Source of the DNA: Okapia johnstoni
Taxonomy: Eukaryota; Chordata; Mammalia; Artiodactyla; Giraffidae
Length of the DNA stretch: 64,000 nucleotides
Direction of reading: 5' to 3'
Assembly: GCA_024291935.2 (NCBI GenBank)
Contig: CM044322.1
Span: 70,671,405 to 70,735,404, forward strand
In this document: positions 1-12,984 of the stretch, piece by piece
How positions within the stretch are numbered: position 1 is the stretch's first letter
Layout: every line of letters starts with the position of its first letter
Position numbers and translations under genes: made by a program
Notes under the pieces: model-generated
Seen by the model: only the letters and a program-made list of their open reading frames with translations
Told to the model about the DNA's origin: nothing
Database searches by the model: none

Positions 1-417
1 GAGTCAATGCAAGTCAGGCCAAGTGACCTCATGCAATGGGTCTTTAGGCAGAATTGGCTCAACATATACCAGCATAAAAGATTCTGATTAAAGTTATCTT
101 CCTGGTGTGCCCTCTGCCTCTTCTCATCCTACCCACCCTTCACCACCCACCTCCCCTGCTCCATACAGCTCTCTCGTACCACGCCAGCCTAAAGAGATCT
201 CACCACCCTGTTCTGAACTCCAGAGAGCTCATTATCTACACCATTCATCTTGCCATGTTCTGCCTTGTGACATGGCTCTCTCAAACTGTTATCCAACTTG
301 TCACCAGCTTCCGGATGGAATCCTCAACGAGCACATGAAGGGCAGGAGCTATATCATCTATTATCTCTGTGCCTCCAATAGTAGCGGGCAGAGACCTTCA
401 CACCAATATGGCCATTG

Positions 418-622
418 AAAGTGAAAGTGTTAGTCGCTCAGTTGTGTCTGGCTCTTTGTGACCTCACGGACTGTAGCCTGCCAGGCTCCTCTGTCCATGG
501 AATTCTCCAGGCATGCATACTGGAGTGGACAGCCAATCCCTTCTCCAGGGGATCTTCCCGACCCAGGGATCGAATCCAGGCCTCCTGCATTGCCGGCAGA
601 TTCTTTATCATCTGAGCCCCAT
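418..622 (-). mobile_element. Bov-tA SINE
   Basis: Antisense copy of the ruminant tRNA-derived Bov-tA SINE. It begins with the inverted Bov-A tail (gtgaaagtgttagtcgctca) and ends with the inverted tRNA-like head (accatctgagcc type). It lies in TMCC2 intron 1. Confidence 0.93.
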
Positions 623-3600
623 CGCTACTTAATAAATTTGAGTGCAAACTATGCATATCTACAAGATCATCTTAAAAAGGAGATTTAATCCTTAGACAAT
701 TACCTTTTCCAAAGATTTAAAATGCTCAGTTGCACAACTTTTTCTTATGTCTAGCCCAGATCTCTCCTGCTGCAGTTTAAACATCATCTCAGTCTGTCAT
801 CTCAGTAGCTGCCAAGATCGGGCTTCCTGGGAAAAGATGAACAGAGACCCAGGAGCCTGAATGTGTTGACTGTCCTCACAAATGGCTTAGTCAAGGCTAG
901 GGTTCCCACAGCCAGCTTTGTTTTCCAAGTGGACTTCATTCAGCTAACCTGGCTGGATGCCTTTAGCCAATAGGTATGAAAAGTCAAATATTGTCTTTTT
1001 CACACAATCACAAAACATACCTGTGTTCCCTCAAACAGCTTTGTTTTAAGTTCTTAACATGGAGAGGGGCTTAAGTGTTTGGTTGATAAAGGTGGACCTC
1101 GTCCAGTATGGCCTTGTTCTAAGAATGCATCATTCTCAACTATGAGGATTTCAAAGGGAGACTCCATTTCTTAAAGGAGAAATGGAAAAAGACATGAGTT
1201 TTGAGTTGGCCTCCAAGACCACTGAGAAGCCACCTGAGATTTTTTTCCCCAGCCCTGACACGTATTTTTTAAAACTTCAACCCCCAATTCAGGTTCTATC
1301 AGATGTTTCAATTCCTTGCTGAGGGAGAGATTCTTATTAATGGGATTGGCAGTGAAGACAATTAAAAACACAAAAAACAGCACATTCTGTAGATGCCAAG
1401 CTTGCAAGACAGTTCTCACTGGAACAAGGGCAGCTGGGGATTCTTCTGGAACCCAATATGCGGCAGAACAGACAGCTTCATTTGGCAAGTGCTTTCCCAT
1501 TGGCCCCCAATTCCTCCTGAGTCCATATCCAGAACGTCTCTGAAAATTCCTGAAGGCAGAGGAGGTGGGGGAGGGGCAAACCCAGGCCCAAGGACCCTCC
1601 ATGTTCCTCCCGTTAGGTCCCGGTGAGACAAAACCAGATACCCTCTGCATTCAGCACCCTCCACTGTGCCTGACTACTTACAGGGCTGGGGCACTGCATC
1701 TAGTCAGAGGAACTGGCCTTACAAGGGACCTGGCACTTGCCCCTTCACATAGAAAGTGCTCTCCTCTTCTCTGGTAATCAAAGTTCCACCATTTACAACT
1801 TGCTCTAGGCACACCTCTTCTGATTAACCTCATATGTTTCTGATTTCATCAATGATGCTCAAAGCACCCTTAAACTTAGGTGTGCTTTGATGATGACTTT
1901 CTTGCAAGTGTTTCAGCCTGTTTGCCTGGAGGCCGAGGCAGCACCTGCTGCCAAAGAACTGATTCCCCATTTCCTTATTCTTGGCTCTACCTCAACTGTA
2001 CCTCTCCAGATGAAACCTCTCCTAGGGTCCTGCTCCCACCTGAGACTACAGAAATCTTCACAGTGGAACATGTCCCTTCTGCAGGACAGCTGGGGGCCTC
2101 CTGCTGCAGAAGGCCACAGAGAGCCCTGCCCTACCACTGGAACCCTTCCCCAGAGCACAGGCACCTTTCCACCCCACCGGCATTCCCACAAAGCTGCTGT
2201 TCTTCTCCGCTGAAAAAGTAGAGAAACTGAGGCCCATAAATTTTATCAAAACCCTGGGCCTTAAAAATAAACAAAAGAATAGAAAAATAAGCAGAAGCTT
2301 CTTGGGAATGTAAATTTTCTCCCTCTCAGGTAGTAGGTAGCTGGGGAATCTATTTTGCCCTTGTTATTTAAAGGATACATATACTTTCAGACACTTTTAT
2401 ATATATATGTCATGTTTCACAATCTAAAACAGGCTTTCCCACAGAAGGTCAGAATCTGTTGCCCCGTGAAGTCTTCGCCAGCGAGCTCTCTCCAGGAGTG
2501 GTGAGGAACATGGGGCACCTGTGATCAGCACGGGCTGCGAGCCAGCAAGGACAGTCCTACAGGATTCAGCTGTGACTTTCCCTCAGCTCTTTGGTTTCGA
2601 ATTGCTCTTCACTCCGAGCAGACAGGAAGACCAGTGAATAGTACAGATGAAGGAACCCTCGTGAGTCCTGAGTTAGAAGCACTTTGAACCAGGACTGGGA
2701 TGATGCACTTCAGAGCACCCCCTTCTTCTTGGAAAAAAGATTAATACTGTTCAGAAATCTCTGGGGAAATTAATCGCAGCGGTGTCTGTGAAAGGAAAGA
2801 GAAGCCCAGGGAAAGTCCAGGGGACGGTTTCTGGCCAGCACACCCGGAGCCTTCCTTTCAGGAAAGGCTCAAGTCCTCCAGTTGCTCAGGGGTGGGAGAG
2901 ATGGCAAGGTTGGCGATTTCCTCCCCTGCCCTCGGGCTTCTGAAAGGCCTCAGGGCAGAGCCAGCTGACTCTCATGCTTAGCCACCCATCCTGGGTCTCT
3001 GCGACATCTACCATATGTTGTGTTTCTAACAGGAACATGTGCTCCATGTCCCTTTCTGTAGTTTTCCCCTGAGCTCCTCCCACTCCCGCTCTCACTGGCT
3101 CTGGGTATACTTGCTGGAAAATCTCAGTGTACTTTTGGTCAGCCAACACTCTCTGTAACCAGCAATCTAGCGTGTCCTCCCAGCTAGTAAGGAAACTGTC
3201 AGGAGCAAAGGACTGGATAATGACCACAAATGAATCCAAGACATGAACTCAAGTGGTTCAACGGAGTCCAAGCCACAGGCCAAGGGGGAAGGCGATGTGA
3301 CTCTGAATTTTGGGGCTCCTGTTGCAGGAGTGTCTGATGACATTGCCCCTGAAGGTCACATCCAGTGTGTGGAGTAGCTGAGAAGGCCTCCAAAGTACCT
3401 GCATAAGCTGCCTGTAGGGCAGTGTACTTTTTCAGGCTATTTTTCAGTTAGAGTTTTAAAACTGCTGCTTAACTATTTTTCCTTCTCACTGGTCCTCCAT
3501 GCCCCCCAAGCTCGGATCCCAGGCCACCGCAGGAGAAATCTACAGTGCCATCTCCACGACACTGAAGGACCAAGGAGGGAGACCACCGGAGCCCCTGCTC

Positions 3601-4029
3601 TGGGGCTGCTCGGCAAGCTTGGCTATCGGCACATTTGGATCATTCTCTCCTCTCCTTTCGCCCAACTTCCATGAAGTTCTTCAGACAAAGCCTTTTTTTT
3701 TTTTTCTCAAGATGATTTCCTACACTGCACCTAATCCATCACAACACCTGGAGCTGTCACAAGAAAACAGAAGTGGACTAAGGGACCAAAAATTCCTATT
3801 TCCAAAGTTTAAAATGAAAACAAAACCAAGCCAGAACTGCAGGTTGCTTCAGGCCAAACACAGGTAGGGGACAGGGGGTGTTAAAAAATCAAACTTACCC
3901 TATTCCAGTACAACCATCACATCTAAAACAAGTTAGCTTCTACACAGCACTAGAGCCAAAGATGGGATTTTTCCATTGCTGGAAAACTATGCCAGCGCTG
4001 GAAAACAGGTTTGGACATACTTCAAAATT

Positions 4030-4160
4030 CCTAGTCCCTTCCCTTGGAAAAAGGCTCAGAAAAGTTGAGTGACTTGCCTGAGATCACACAGCAAAGTAAA
4101 CTGCGATAGCCCCCAAGTTCCTTTCTGGTTCTGAAGTCCCTACTTTGTAAACATGTGATA
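4030..4160 (-). repeat. MIR SINE remnant
   Basis: The inverted MIR core (gttgagtgacttgcctgagatcacacagc-like text, diverged) is readable. It is an old mammalian SINE inside TMCC2 intron 1. Confidence 0.6.
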
Positions 4161-6074
4161 AAGCAGACAGAGATAAACAGGAAAAGGCCCTGCTTGTCTC
4201 CCCGAGCACCCACGGAGCAGGCAGCAGCTCAGTTTTCCCTGTGCTGCCAGCCTGGGTTCACAGGACTGTGGTCAGCTCAGAAATATATTTCCTGATGGGG
4301 GTGGAGGACAACTTGGAAGGACAAGAAAAGAAAGTCTTTTCTCACACCTGATCTCAACTTTGGTTCAGGGACGGCCCACATTTAATATCAAGTGTAGAGC
4401 TGTTGTTGCTATGTCTGCTCCAACCAGAATGAGAGTGTCAACCAACACCCCCCCCTGAAAAAAATGAAAGAGAGAGTATAAGAGGTAAGCGGGTGGAGAT
4501 GAATGAGCTTCTTTCAGCAGCTTTATCTACAAAGACACTGCGGCCCCCACACCACCGCAAGTCCACCTTCATGAAGGCAGCGGGAGAAAAGAACAGAGCC
4601 GGTGGTTTTCACTGCAGCCAGAGCTGAATCGTGGAGGGGTTTCCAAGGCTGCTTTTCATGGACTCGGAGTGAGGATCCCACCTTGCCAAGGAATCAGGGT
4701 GTGCTGGCCAGACCCATCTGGATCAGCCCAGCATGAAGCTGAAGTTTGCAGCAGAAGGCTGCCCCTTCCCCACGTCAGCACTAAGGCAGCCCTCTTCCTT
4801 CACCATCTCATTGAAAACAGAAACCAAAGCTCCTGACCACTCAGGTGGGCTCAGAGGTGGCAGGTGGGCCAGGTACCAAGGACTCTCCCTGCACTGCCTA
4901 CCCAATGGAGCTCATCTTACACATAAAGCTAGCCCCGATCCTCTGAAAAAGGGCAGCAGCAAAATCAGAGGTTACATTCAAATAACTGCCACAAATTTTT
5001 AAGGTACACACATAGAGGCAGAAGTCACCTTCTTACCCCTCCCCAAGAAACACAGACATGTAACACACATGGGTAAGAGCACACTCACCTGCGCTCTGAC
5101 CTCCTGACTCTGTGCTGCTCAGGCCAAATGAGGAATGTCATTGGTTTACTCTGGTGAGCTCCTTAGTGGCTGCTGCCATAGGAGACAGGCTTTATTTAAC
5201 ATAATGGAGTCCTTTTGCTCCCCTAGCCAAGACCTTGCATCCCCTCTGGAGAAAATCTCCCCAAGGCATCAATCTCCAAGGCATCTAAGTTCCTTCCTTG
5301 GGCTGACATCTCTCTCAGCCCGGCGGTGAGCTTGCTTGAGAAGCCTGAGCCTGCAATTCCTGTGGCAGCTCCAGCAAAGGTGCATTATTTATCACAGCTG
5401 CTGTTTTAGTTAATATAGAGACATATCCAGTACAGCTCAATAATTGTCTCGGCAACCTCAGGCTGGAAAATAAAGGACTCTCAGCTGCATGTGGCCGCCT
5501 CTTTCGGATCCTGGTTCTCCCTGCCGGCTCAGCATGTGTGCAACTTGAACCGAGGCCCGCCGAACCAGCCCAAGCACCAAGGGGCCACCTGTCAGTTCTC
5601 CACCCTGGGGGCTGGTTTAGCAAACCAGCCGGGATCTCCAAGCACTAGCTTAACCTCTGGCTCCACCTAACGGCAGGAAGCCCACATTCCCCTTTCACAG
5701 ATGGACAAACTGAGCTTCAATCCAGGAAGGTCCCAGAAGGAGGAAACTAATTCAGCAAAGGATCTAATGGTCCTTTGCTTGGGCTCCCACCTTTGTATTT
5801 TCTTCCCCTTCCAGGCAGGGGAAGGGATGTCAACTTTTTGGTTAGCATTTTGGATTTCTCCAGCTCTTTGTCTGCGAATAGCGCTTCACACACATTATTC
5901 AAACAATCTCGGATGCGTGAGTCACTAGAACGTCTGCTGAATAATGAGGAACAAACACAGAGGCCTGAAATAAACTGAAAGACAGAGGCACAAATGATAC
6001 CTGAGATCTAGCCCAGGATCTAGCCGAACACCTGCCCATCCTCTCTGACCTCTGTCTGGCTTCCCCATCACTTT

Positions 6075-7290
6075 TATTCTGTTACAGCACTTCTGCGTGG
6101 GGCGGGGAAAGCTAAGTCGCCGGTTGGGCTCTCAAGGGGAGGGTCTGCGCTCACCTTTAAATCGGGAGGCTTGCTTCGGGGACCCGGGTTGGGCGCTGCG
6201 GCAGCGCCCGCATCCGAAGTTGGCCCGCCAGCAGAGTTAGCACCCGCGGCCTCCCCAGGCCGGAGGTCCGCACCCGGCAGGTGGCAAGCAGCATCTTCCA
6301 GCCCGGCTCCATCCTCCTCGCCCTGCTGTTGCTGCAGCTCGTCCGATTTGCACCTCTTCATGGTGTAGATGGGTCGGCAAGGGGAATCTGTCCTTCCAGT
6401 GCGCCGTCCTGGGGGGAGACCGCACCCCCTCTTACACTCAGAAACGAAGCTCGGGGTCTAAATTATTAACGAGGAGGGGAGTCGGGCGAATCACAATCTC
6501 TTGAATTGAAAAAATAAACCTTTTCAAGGGAGGGTGAGGGAAGGGCGAGGAGCGGGGAGCCTTGGTTACAGCTTGGAATAGTTCATCGCCACCCGGGGAG
6601 CGAAGGCAGGTCACAGTCGAGGCTGGGCAGCAGGAGTCCTTGGGCAGTCATTGGAGCGGGAGGAGGAAGACAGCCCCCGGCCCCCAAACTTTCTGCTTCA
6701 GGGCACGCGCAGGGCGGAGGAGAACCGAGCAGCACCGCGCATCCCTCCCGGCGGGCCGGGCTGCTGGGCGCGGCAGGCATGGGGCGGCCGGCCGGGCAGG
6801 TCCTCGTCCGCCGCCCTTGGCGGCGACTGCGGCCCCTCGCCCCGCCGCGGGCCCCCGGCCCGCACCTGCCGGCGGAGGAGCCCGCAGCGCGCCCCCCCGC
6901 CCCGCCCCGCCCGCGCGCCCGGCCCCCTTCCGCCGCACCGCCTGCTGCAAAGCCGCCGCCGCGGCCTGAGCCCGCGGCCAGCGTGCAACCTAGCCGGCCG
7001 GTGCGGCGGCCGGGCGGGGGGAGGCGAGGCGAGGAGGGCGTGACGACGGCCGCGGGCCAATGGGGAGCCCCGAGGGCCTGGGGGGGCGTCGCGGCCGCGT
7101 CCGTGGGGTTGGTTGCACCGCGCGATCCCCCAAGAGCGATCGGGAGGGCTGGAGTGCTGCGTCTTAACATTGCGGACAGCGGGCTGAGGAGTTGAGATCA
7201 GGGGCGTCTGGCCACCGAGGCGCGATTTTAGCAGAAGCACCCGAGGGACCCTTCCAGGAAACACTCTGTCGGGGTGTCCCCCACCCACGC
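6075..7290 (-). promoter_or_regulatory. TMCC2: CpG island, promoter and 5' UTR of TMCC2
   Basis: The block is extremely GC- and CpG-rich, densest at 6.7-7.1 kb. Runs of GC boxes sit at about 6894-6916. A CCAAT box (inverted relative to TMCC2) is at 7057-7061 beside a CRE-like gtgacgac at 7040-7047. No TATA box is evident. CCAAT and CRE elements usually sit 50-100 bp upstream of a start site, so I infer that transcription begins near 6.95-7.0 kb on the minus strand, giving a GC-rich 5' UTR of roughly 600 nt. The many long open frames in this block (for example 6583-7170 minus, 6779-7195 plus) are a by-product of few stop codons in GC-rich DNA. Confidence 0.8.
6155..6361 (-). CDS. TMCC2: TMCC2 first coding exon (transmembrane and coiled-coil domain protein 2, residues 1-69)
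   Basis: The ATG at 6361 has an A at -3 (acaccATGa). It opens a 69-codon exon beginning [20 protein letters not shown] and ending in a K codon directly before a GTGAGC donor, so the intron is phase 0. This N-terminus, rich in Q, A, G and P, matches mammalian TMCC2 as I know it, where the next exon continues with another lysine. TMCC2 is an endoplasmic-reticulum membrane protein with C-terminal coiled coils and two membrane helices, reported to interact with apolipoprotein E and amyloid precursor protein. None of those domains is in this window. The N-terminal segment here has low complexity, no signal peptide and no membrane helix. The remaining exons must lie left of position 1. The divergent neighbour DSTYK agrees with the human order. 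Confidence 0.93.
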
Positions 7291-7839
7291 ATTTTATTTG
7301 GCGGGGAGGAGGCGCTATAGGGATGCTTATCATCACGGCTTTTTTGCTCTAACTTCGCACATTATGGCATCTCTTCGGTGAGGAAGACGCAGATCCTAAG
7401 ACCCTTGATCTGAAACGCGGACAGATTGCTACCTTCAGAGCTGCAAATGCAAAGGGAAGGAAGAGAGCGGGTGTTCTTCTGCCCCATCGCCTTCTCCCCC
7501 AATTATCTAAAGAGTCTCAGCTTTGTGCTCAGAAATAAGAAAGTATCTCATTTTTTAACACAATAATGTATGTGAGAGTTTTTGCAAACTGTGAAGCAGC
7601 TTTTAAATAAGAAGGGGGTTTAATGGCAGGAGGTTGAAACATGGAAGAGAGGAAAGGAATTCAATCTCTTTCCCCCATAAATCTCAGCCAAACTGCGCTG
7701 AGTAATCTGGAGGCAGAAGAGAGCAAATACTGGGGTTACCAAGAGATGGAGCCGAGTAATAATAACAACCCCATCCGAGTAGCTACCTGTGGTTACTGTG
7801 GATACCATGGGTTTTGTCCATCCAGCAGCCTAGATGAAC

Positions 7840-8015
7840 AGTTCTGGAAGTAGGTCCCAGGACCAGCAGCATCAGCATCACCTGAAAACTTGATAGAAAT
7901 GCAAATTGTTGGACACCATCCAGACCTATTGCATCAGAAATAGTGGGTCCCAAGATCTGTTTCAACAAGTCTTTCAGGCAATTCTGATGCATACTAACAT
8001 TTGAGAACCACTGGC
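7840..8015 (+). repeat. MER5A hAT-Charlie non-autonomous DNA transposon
   Basis: Diverged MER5A: text of the type 'accagcagcatcagcatcacct' near the start and 'acatttgagaaccactg' near the end is diagnostic. Confidence 0.8.
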
Positions 8016-8824
8016 CTAGACTGTAGTGAAGGGGCCACTTAGTGTGTGAGTCACAGTGATCTCTAAAGCGTTTCACAGTTTCCCAGGCTCTTTCACACCC
8101 ATGGTACCATTCTAGCCTCACTTCAGTCCTGCTAGTCTGTGAGTTTCCGGACTATGTTCTTTTTCCCATTCCAACCACTCGTTTTAATGTGTGTCCTAGA
8201 AGATCCTAAGTTGTTAAGTATTTACTTCAGCCAAGCAGCTACTTTCTAAACAAGGCAGCTCCATTTTTAGAACACAGAAGTTTAGGATGGGCTAGAAAAT
8301 GTAAAGCCCCCTCCACCTCCACTACACAGTGTCAGGCACAATGTGGAAAACGAGGCCACAAGTCTCTGGCATTTTCAGTGGTAAGGGAAAAGCAGACTGC
8401 CAGTCAAGTCTGTGGCAGGACGAGGCAAAACCAGTCGGGGCTGATGACCCTGGTGCAAGATGTCACTGTCCCCTGATGGCTCACACCAGGGAAGTGCAGG
8501 GGTCCCAGAGACCCTGGACAAGTCTTGGGTGGCAAATGGTGAGTGCATATGGACGCACGTTCATGACCTGACTCTAGGCCAAAGAAAAGTGGAGGCTGTC
8601 AATGTGAAGCTTTAAGGAAGCAGAGACCATTATCTTTCTGAATTACATTTCCTTTCCATACTAGGTTGAAGCTGACTTTGAATTTGATATTTATATTTTC
8701 ATGTACACATAGCATGATGTCCAGATTTCCTGTTTGTACCCATATTTTCTGAGGAGTAATGCAGGTCAATAAAAAAGTGGTGTGTTTCATGAAATCAGCC
8801 AATACTTTACATTCCGTTTTGGAG

Positions 8825-9065
8825 ACAGCGTTGAGAAGTTAAGAGCTCAGACTCTGCAGCCAGTCTGCTTGTGGACAAATCTTAGCTCTGCTATCCACTG
8901 ACTGTGGGATTGGAGGCAAGTTGTCTAACCTCTTTAAGCCCCAGTTTCCTTATTTAGAAGTGGGGATACCAACCTTATAGGGTGTTGGGTAACATAGGGT
9001 GTTATATATATAATATATGTAACTTAGACATTGCCTGGCAGAGTGAGGGCCATTGCTTTAGATAG
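8825..9065 (+). repeat. MIR SINE
   Basis: The MIR core is readable: gctctgctatccactgactg, then a 'caagttgtctaacctcttta' segment, then 'cagtttccttattt'. Confidence 0.8.
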
Positions 9066-9504
9066 AAATGTCATTCAGCTTCAAAAAGTTGAACATTCCA
9101 CTCCAGTGGTTCTATCCTTGGGAATTCAAATGTGTCTCACCCATTTCTGACTTTCAGTGAGTGTTATCTCATGCTGCCAACGAAGTCTGGGTGAGAAGTT
9201 GTGTAAAGAGCTGTGTGACCTGCAACCACCAGTTTGAAGACGATGACAAATTTTCATTAGCCATAGTCCATTACTGAGTACCTAAAAATAAAGAGAACTT
9301 GAAAATACTTGGATTGAAATTTTATTTAAAGGACTAGATTATTCTATTAAAGGTTTCTTGGGAAAATGTAGGCACATACTATATTTTGATGTTCTCGATA
9401 AGATAAAAATTTATAGGTTTACAATACAAGAGATTATATTCAGTATGTAGGAATAGCATTTTCCAGTTTACTTTGGTTCCACTGATTAATTATAAATAAA
9501 TAAC

Positions 9505-9745
9505 ATGATGTAATGGGAAGAACACTTGTCTTGGCATTAGATAATTCATGTAAGAATTCTGGTTCTGTTACTCCCTGCATGTTCTTGGGCAACCAAATCC
9601 CTTAACCTCTCTTATCCTTGGTTTTCTCTTCCGTAAACAGGGGCTAATAATATCTATCCTCACATGGTTATTGTAAGGATTAAACTGAATAATGCATGTG
9701 AAAACACTTGACACATAGTATGTGCTCAGTAAACCTGAATGAAAC
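9505..9745 (+). repeat. MIR SINE
   Basis: MIR-type text: 'ggttctgttactccctgcat', 'cccttaacctctcttatcc', then the 3' part 'tgtgctcagtaaacctgaat'. Confidence 0.8.
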
Positions 9746-11474
9746 AAAAATGATTAACAAACTTGTCTAAACCCACTGTCTGCCACATGAAAAAGGTGGG
9801 ATTATCCCACTAAGCTTAATGCTTTTTGTGAAAGGAAATCCCAAATAGGCTGTTGAAAGGGGACATCCTGGTAATATCAAATTTGCTAAACTAGTAAGTG
9901 TATAAACAGAAGGATAAAGATTAGGGTTATAGAATCCTGTTTTCCTTGTCAACAGCCAGTTCTTTTACCTTGAAAATGATGAAGCCTTAATTGTTGAAGA
10001 TAAGGTGTCCATATCAACAGGTAAGCATAAAGTTGTTTCTCTTTTTCTTTTTGTAAATGCAATTAATTCTAAGAAATAAAAGACTTCTCTTTTCCCAATA
10101 GCAAGAGGCAGGAAATTGTTTCCTATTCTGTAGGAATTCATAAAAAAAATTTTAAACATCAAGTGGGTTGTCAGAGAGCTATTTTAAGATTTAGCATACT
10201 AACTAAAGTGCTTTGCTTAGAAGGTAAAAGTACTCTCTTCAGACTCTAAATGTAATAATTTTGATCACTGTATTTTGATACCAACATCATTACAAGTATT
10301 CTTTTCTTAGTGTAATTTTCTTCCCTTTGTTTTGGAGATTTCCACTTTCACTCAGTTCTCTCCCTAAAAGAAACTGGGTTCCGTTGGCATAGGAGGTGTA
10401 AACTATGCAAATAATCATCAGGGAGATTGGCTGAATGGTTGCTGATGTCACAGTCCCACCACCTAAGTACATGCTGTTTATTGGCTATTGGAAGAGGCAG
10501 GCAGGACTGGGAAGGCTCTGCATCACTTGTGAATTGGAGAAAGCTCTCAAGTCTAAACTAAATTTTATTTAATTTTTTTTAGTTAAAATGTGCTCAGAAG
10601 CATTTTCCAATATGTTATTACATTTTTCCATGTTATTCCATATGTTATTACTTCAACATGTCTCTGTATGTCTAGGTAAACATTTTAAATGATTGTTTAC
10701 CATTCTATCAAGTGACTATATCATGGTTTATTTAACCTCTACCACCATATTCTCAGCTATTCATTTCAATTTTTTGCCTTCAGGTATAAAACTGTAATTA
10801 CCATTTTTATTGAGAAATTGTGTTTATTATTTCCTCCATTGCATAGAATCTCTGATACCTAACTAGCAATGCTTTAAAGGAGTAAACAAGCCTGGTTTTT
10901 CACTTTTGTAACCATTTTTCTCCCAGCTTTCCTAGAACATGCATGGGAAATCCAAAGTCTGTCTCATCCCTGGGAGTAGTGAATCTCCTATCTGTAATAC
11001 AAAAAGGGGAAGTTCCTGCTTCTAATTTCAGGTCGGATGCATATTCTTCATTCTGCGTGCTTGTTGCTTCTTAGTAATGGGAGAAAAGTCACAAGAATCA
11101 CGGCCAGCACAGAGGAGGTTTGTGAAGCATAAACTTAAACCCTGATTGTCCTGCTCTGTGTGAGAGCCCGAGGCTGGTAAAACGGCTGCTTTGTGTCCTT
11201 TCCCATCCCCATAGGGACTCCATACAAATCCCTGGACAATCTGTTACTTAAAGCTGAAAATGCTAGACCTTAAAAAATCAGAAAGAAAGAAGAGAAGAGA
11301 AAGAGAAAATATCAGCTTTGTTCCGAGAGTATCAGTTGTTTATTACTTTACATCTGAAGATAAATATCTACGGCAGTTCCATCTATTGTTCTATGTGGTA
11401 CTTTTAAAGACAACAGTAAGAGCAAGCATAAAGAACCACAGGGGTTAGGCATTTTGCTCGGAACCCTGTGAACT

Positions 11475-11630
11475 CTCTGTTAATCTGCATGTCCAATCCG
11501 CAAGGTAAGTGTCACTCACCCTACAAATGAGAAAACAGGCTCAGAGAGATGATAGCACTTTCATAGGCCTGAGAGCAGCACTTTGCTGTTTGACTCCAAA
11601 CTTAAAAGCCTAGTAGTCTTTTCCTAACTA
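11475..11630 (-). repeat. MIR SINE remnant
   Basis: Inverted MIR core with 'acaaatgagaaaacaggctc' followed by an 'agagagatgatagca' segment. Confidence 0.6.
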
Positions 11631-12177
11631 TAATTTTGAGCCATTCTTGGGGTAAAGAATTTATCAGTGACTATTAAGCTACAGTCAGATGCATCTCTAT
11701 TCATTCAAATATATTTATGAAATAAATATTATTTATAAAGGCTTTGCAAGATGCTTGTGGGAGATAGAGAACAAAAAAAGACATTGGTCCCTGCCTTTGG
11801 ACTTAAAGTCCAGTTGGGGAAATGAGACACAATGAAATGTAAAACAACCTAAGATTTAAGTGGTAATGTCTGCCAATACTCCTAGGGGGAGATAATTAAG
11901 TGTCACAGTCCAGAGAGAGAGGGAGAGATCTCCATGAGGGGTTAAGATGACTCCAAGTAAGAGCCATTCATCCATGAGTATTTAAAGGATAAAATGTCAC
12001 TTTAGAATGATTCTGAAGCCTTTAAGTAGGTGAGAACTGTATAAACCTTCCTGAATATAGAATCACTCAATATTTGGATCTCTTTAATTTTACGTCTGCA
12101 TGTTTTAGAGTTTTTATGGCGTATTAGTGATGGGAAAAACTTTTTTTTTCTCTCTTTATTGCCTGAAACCGCAGAGC

Positions 12178-12366
12178 AGTGTTTCTCAAAGTATGGTTTA
12201 TGAACTACCAGAAACATAAATTACCTTGAAATTGAGTGGCACATGTTGATTCCTGGGCCCCATCCTAAACTAATGGAAACAGAATTTCTGGGGTGGAGCC
12301 TGAAAATCTGCACTTTAACCAAATAACCTAGGTGGTTCTTATGCTCACTAAGTTTGAGAACCACAG
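12178..12366 (+). repeat. MER5A DNA transposon remnant
   Basis: Starts 'gtgtttctcaaagtatggtt' and ends 'actaagtttgagaaccacag', the usual MER5A ends. Confidence 0.8.
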
Positions 12367-12417
12367 ATGTAGGGGAAGACTTGGTTGATCACAATTATCG
12401 ATAGATTTGTGAATTAG

Positions 12418-12595
12418 TAGTAGCTCTGGTTCGATTCCTGGGTCAGGAAGATCTCCTGGATAACGGATAGGCTACCCACTCAAGTATTCTTGCCTGGAAA
12501 ATCCCCATGGACAGAGGAGCCTGGCGGGCTTCAGTCCATGGGGTGGCAAAGAGTAGGACACGACTGGGTGACTAAGCACAGCACAGCACCTTTTT
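12418..12595 (+). mobile_element. Bov-tA SINE, 5'-truncated
   Basis: Sense copy lacking the first part of the tRNA-like head. The Bov-A body (agtattcttgcctggaaaat) and tail (aggacacgactgggtgacta) are present. Confidence 0.88.
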
Positions 12596-12639
12596 TATCA
12601 AGCAATATATGTTTGGCATACACTCCTGCTTAGTCTGTA

Positions 12640-12790
12640 AGACAAACTTTGTATATAAGTTTCATAATCTCCATTTTACAGAAGAGGAAAATGAAGCTCA
12701 AAGAGAATTAAAAATTTGCCCTAGGTCACCTGGCTAGAAAGAGCTAGCTAAACCAGTTCTGCTTGTCTTCTATGTTTATGCTTTTCCCAC
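12640..12790 (-). repeat. MIR SINE remnant
   Basis: Inverted MIR core: 'ccattttacagaagaggaaa' followed by a 'gccctaggtcacctggctag' segment. Confidence 0.65.
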
Positions 12791-12984
12791 AATGCCTATT
12801 GTGCCTTGGGATTGAATGCCTATTATATGTCATATAATTTCAGGCTAAATCTTTTAGTAACTTCCGGTGGTTGGTACTCTTGTCATGTAAGATAACTAGG
12901 ATTCAGAGATATTAATATATATCCCCAAATTACCTTCCACCAGTTGGAATGGAGCTTCTTATTCTAGTATGAACATGAAAGAAA

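Larger units (their letters stand above)
1..6154 (-). other. TMCC2: TMCC2 intron 1 (partial)
   Basis: This stretch lies 3' of the TMCC2 first coding exon on the minus strand and begins, in that direction, with a good GTGAGC donor at 6154. I found no further TMCC2 exon in it. It contains one Bov-tA SINE near the left end, a MIR remnant near 4.1 kb and otherwise mostly unique sequence. The open frames seen here (for example 2886-3239 minus, 3499-3867 plus, 5315-5641 minus) resemble no family I know and look like chance frames. Confidence 0.8.

Noticed and set aside
1171..1650. 159-codon minus-strand frame in TMCC2 intron 1
   Set aside because: It matches no family I know, has no splice or start context, and overlaps other equally long frames on both strands.
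6583..7336. Long open frames on both strands near TMCC2 (up to 212 codons)
   Set aside because: They lie in extreme GC-rich promoter DNA with few stop codons. They overlap in several frames and have proline/arginine/alanine-rich shadow composition.
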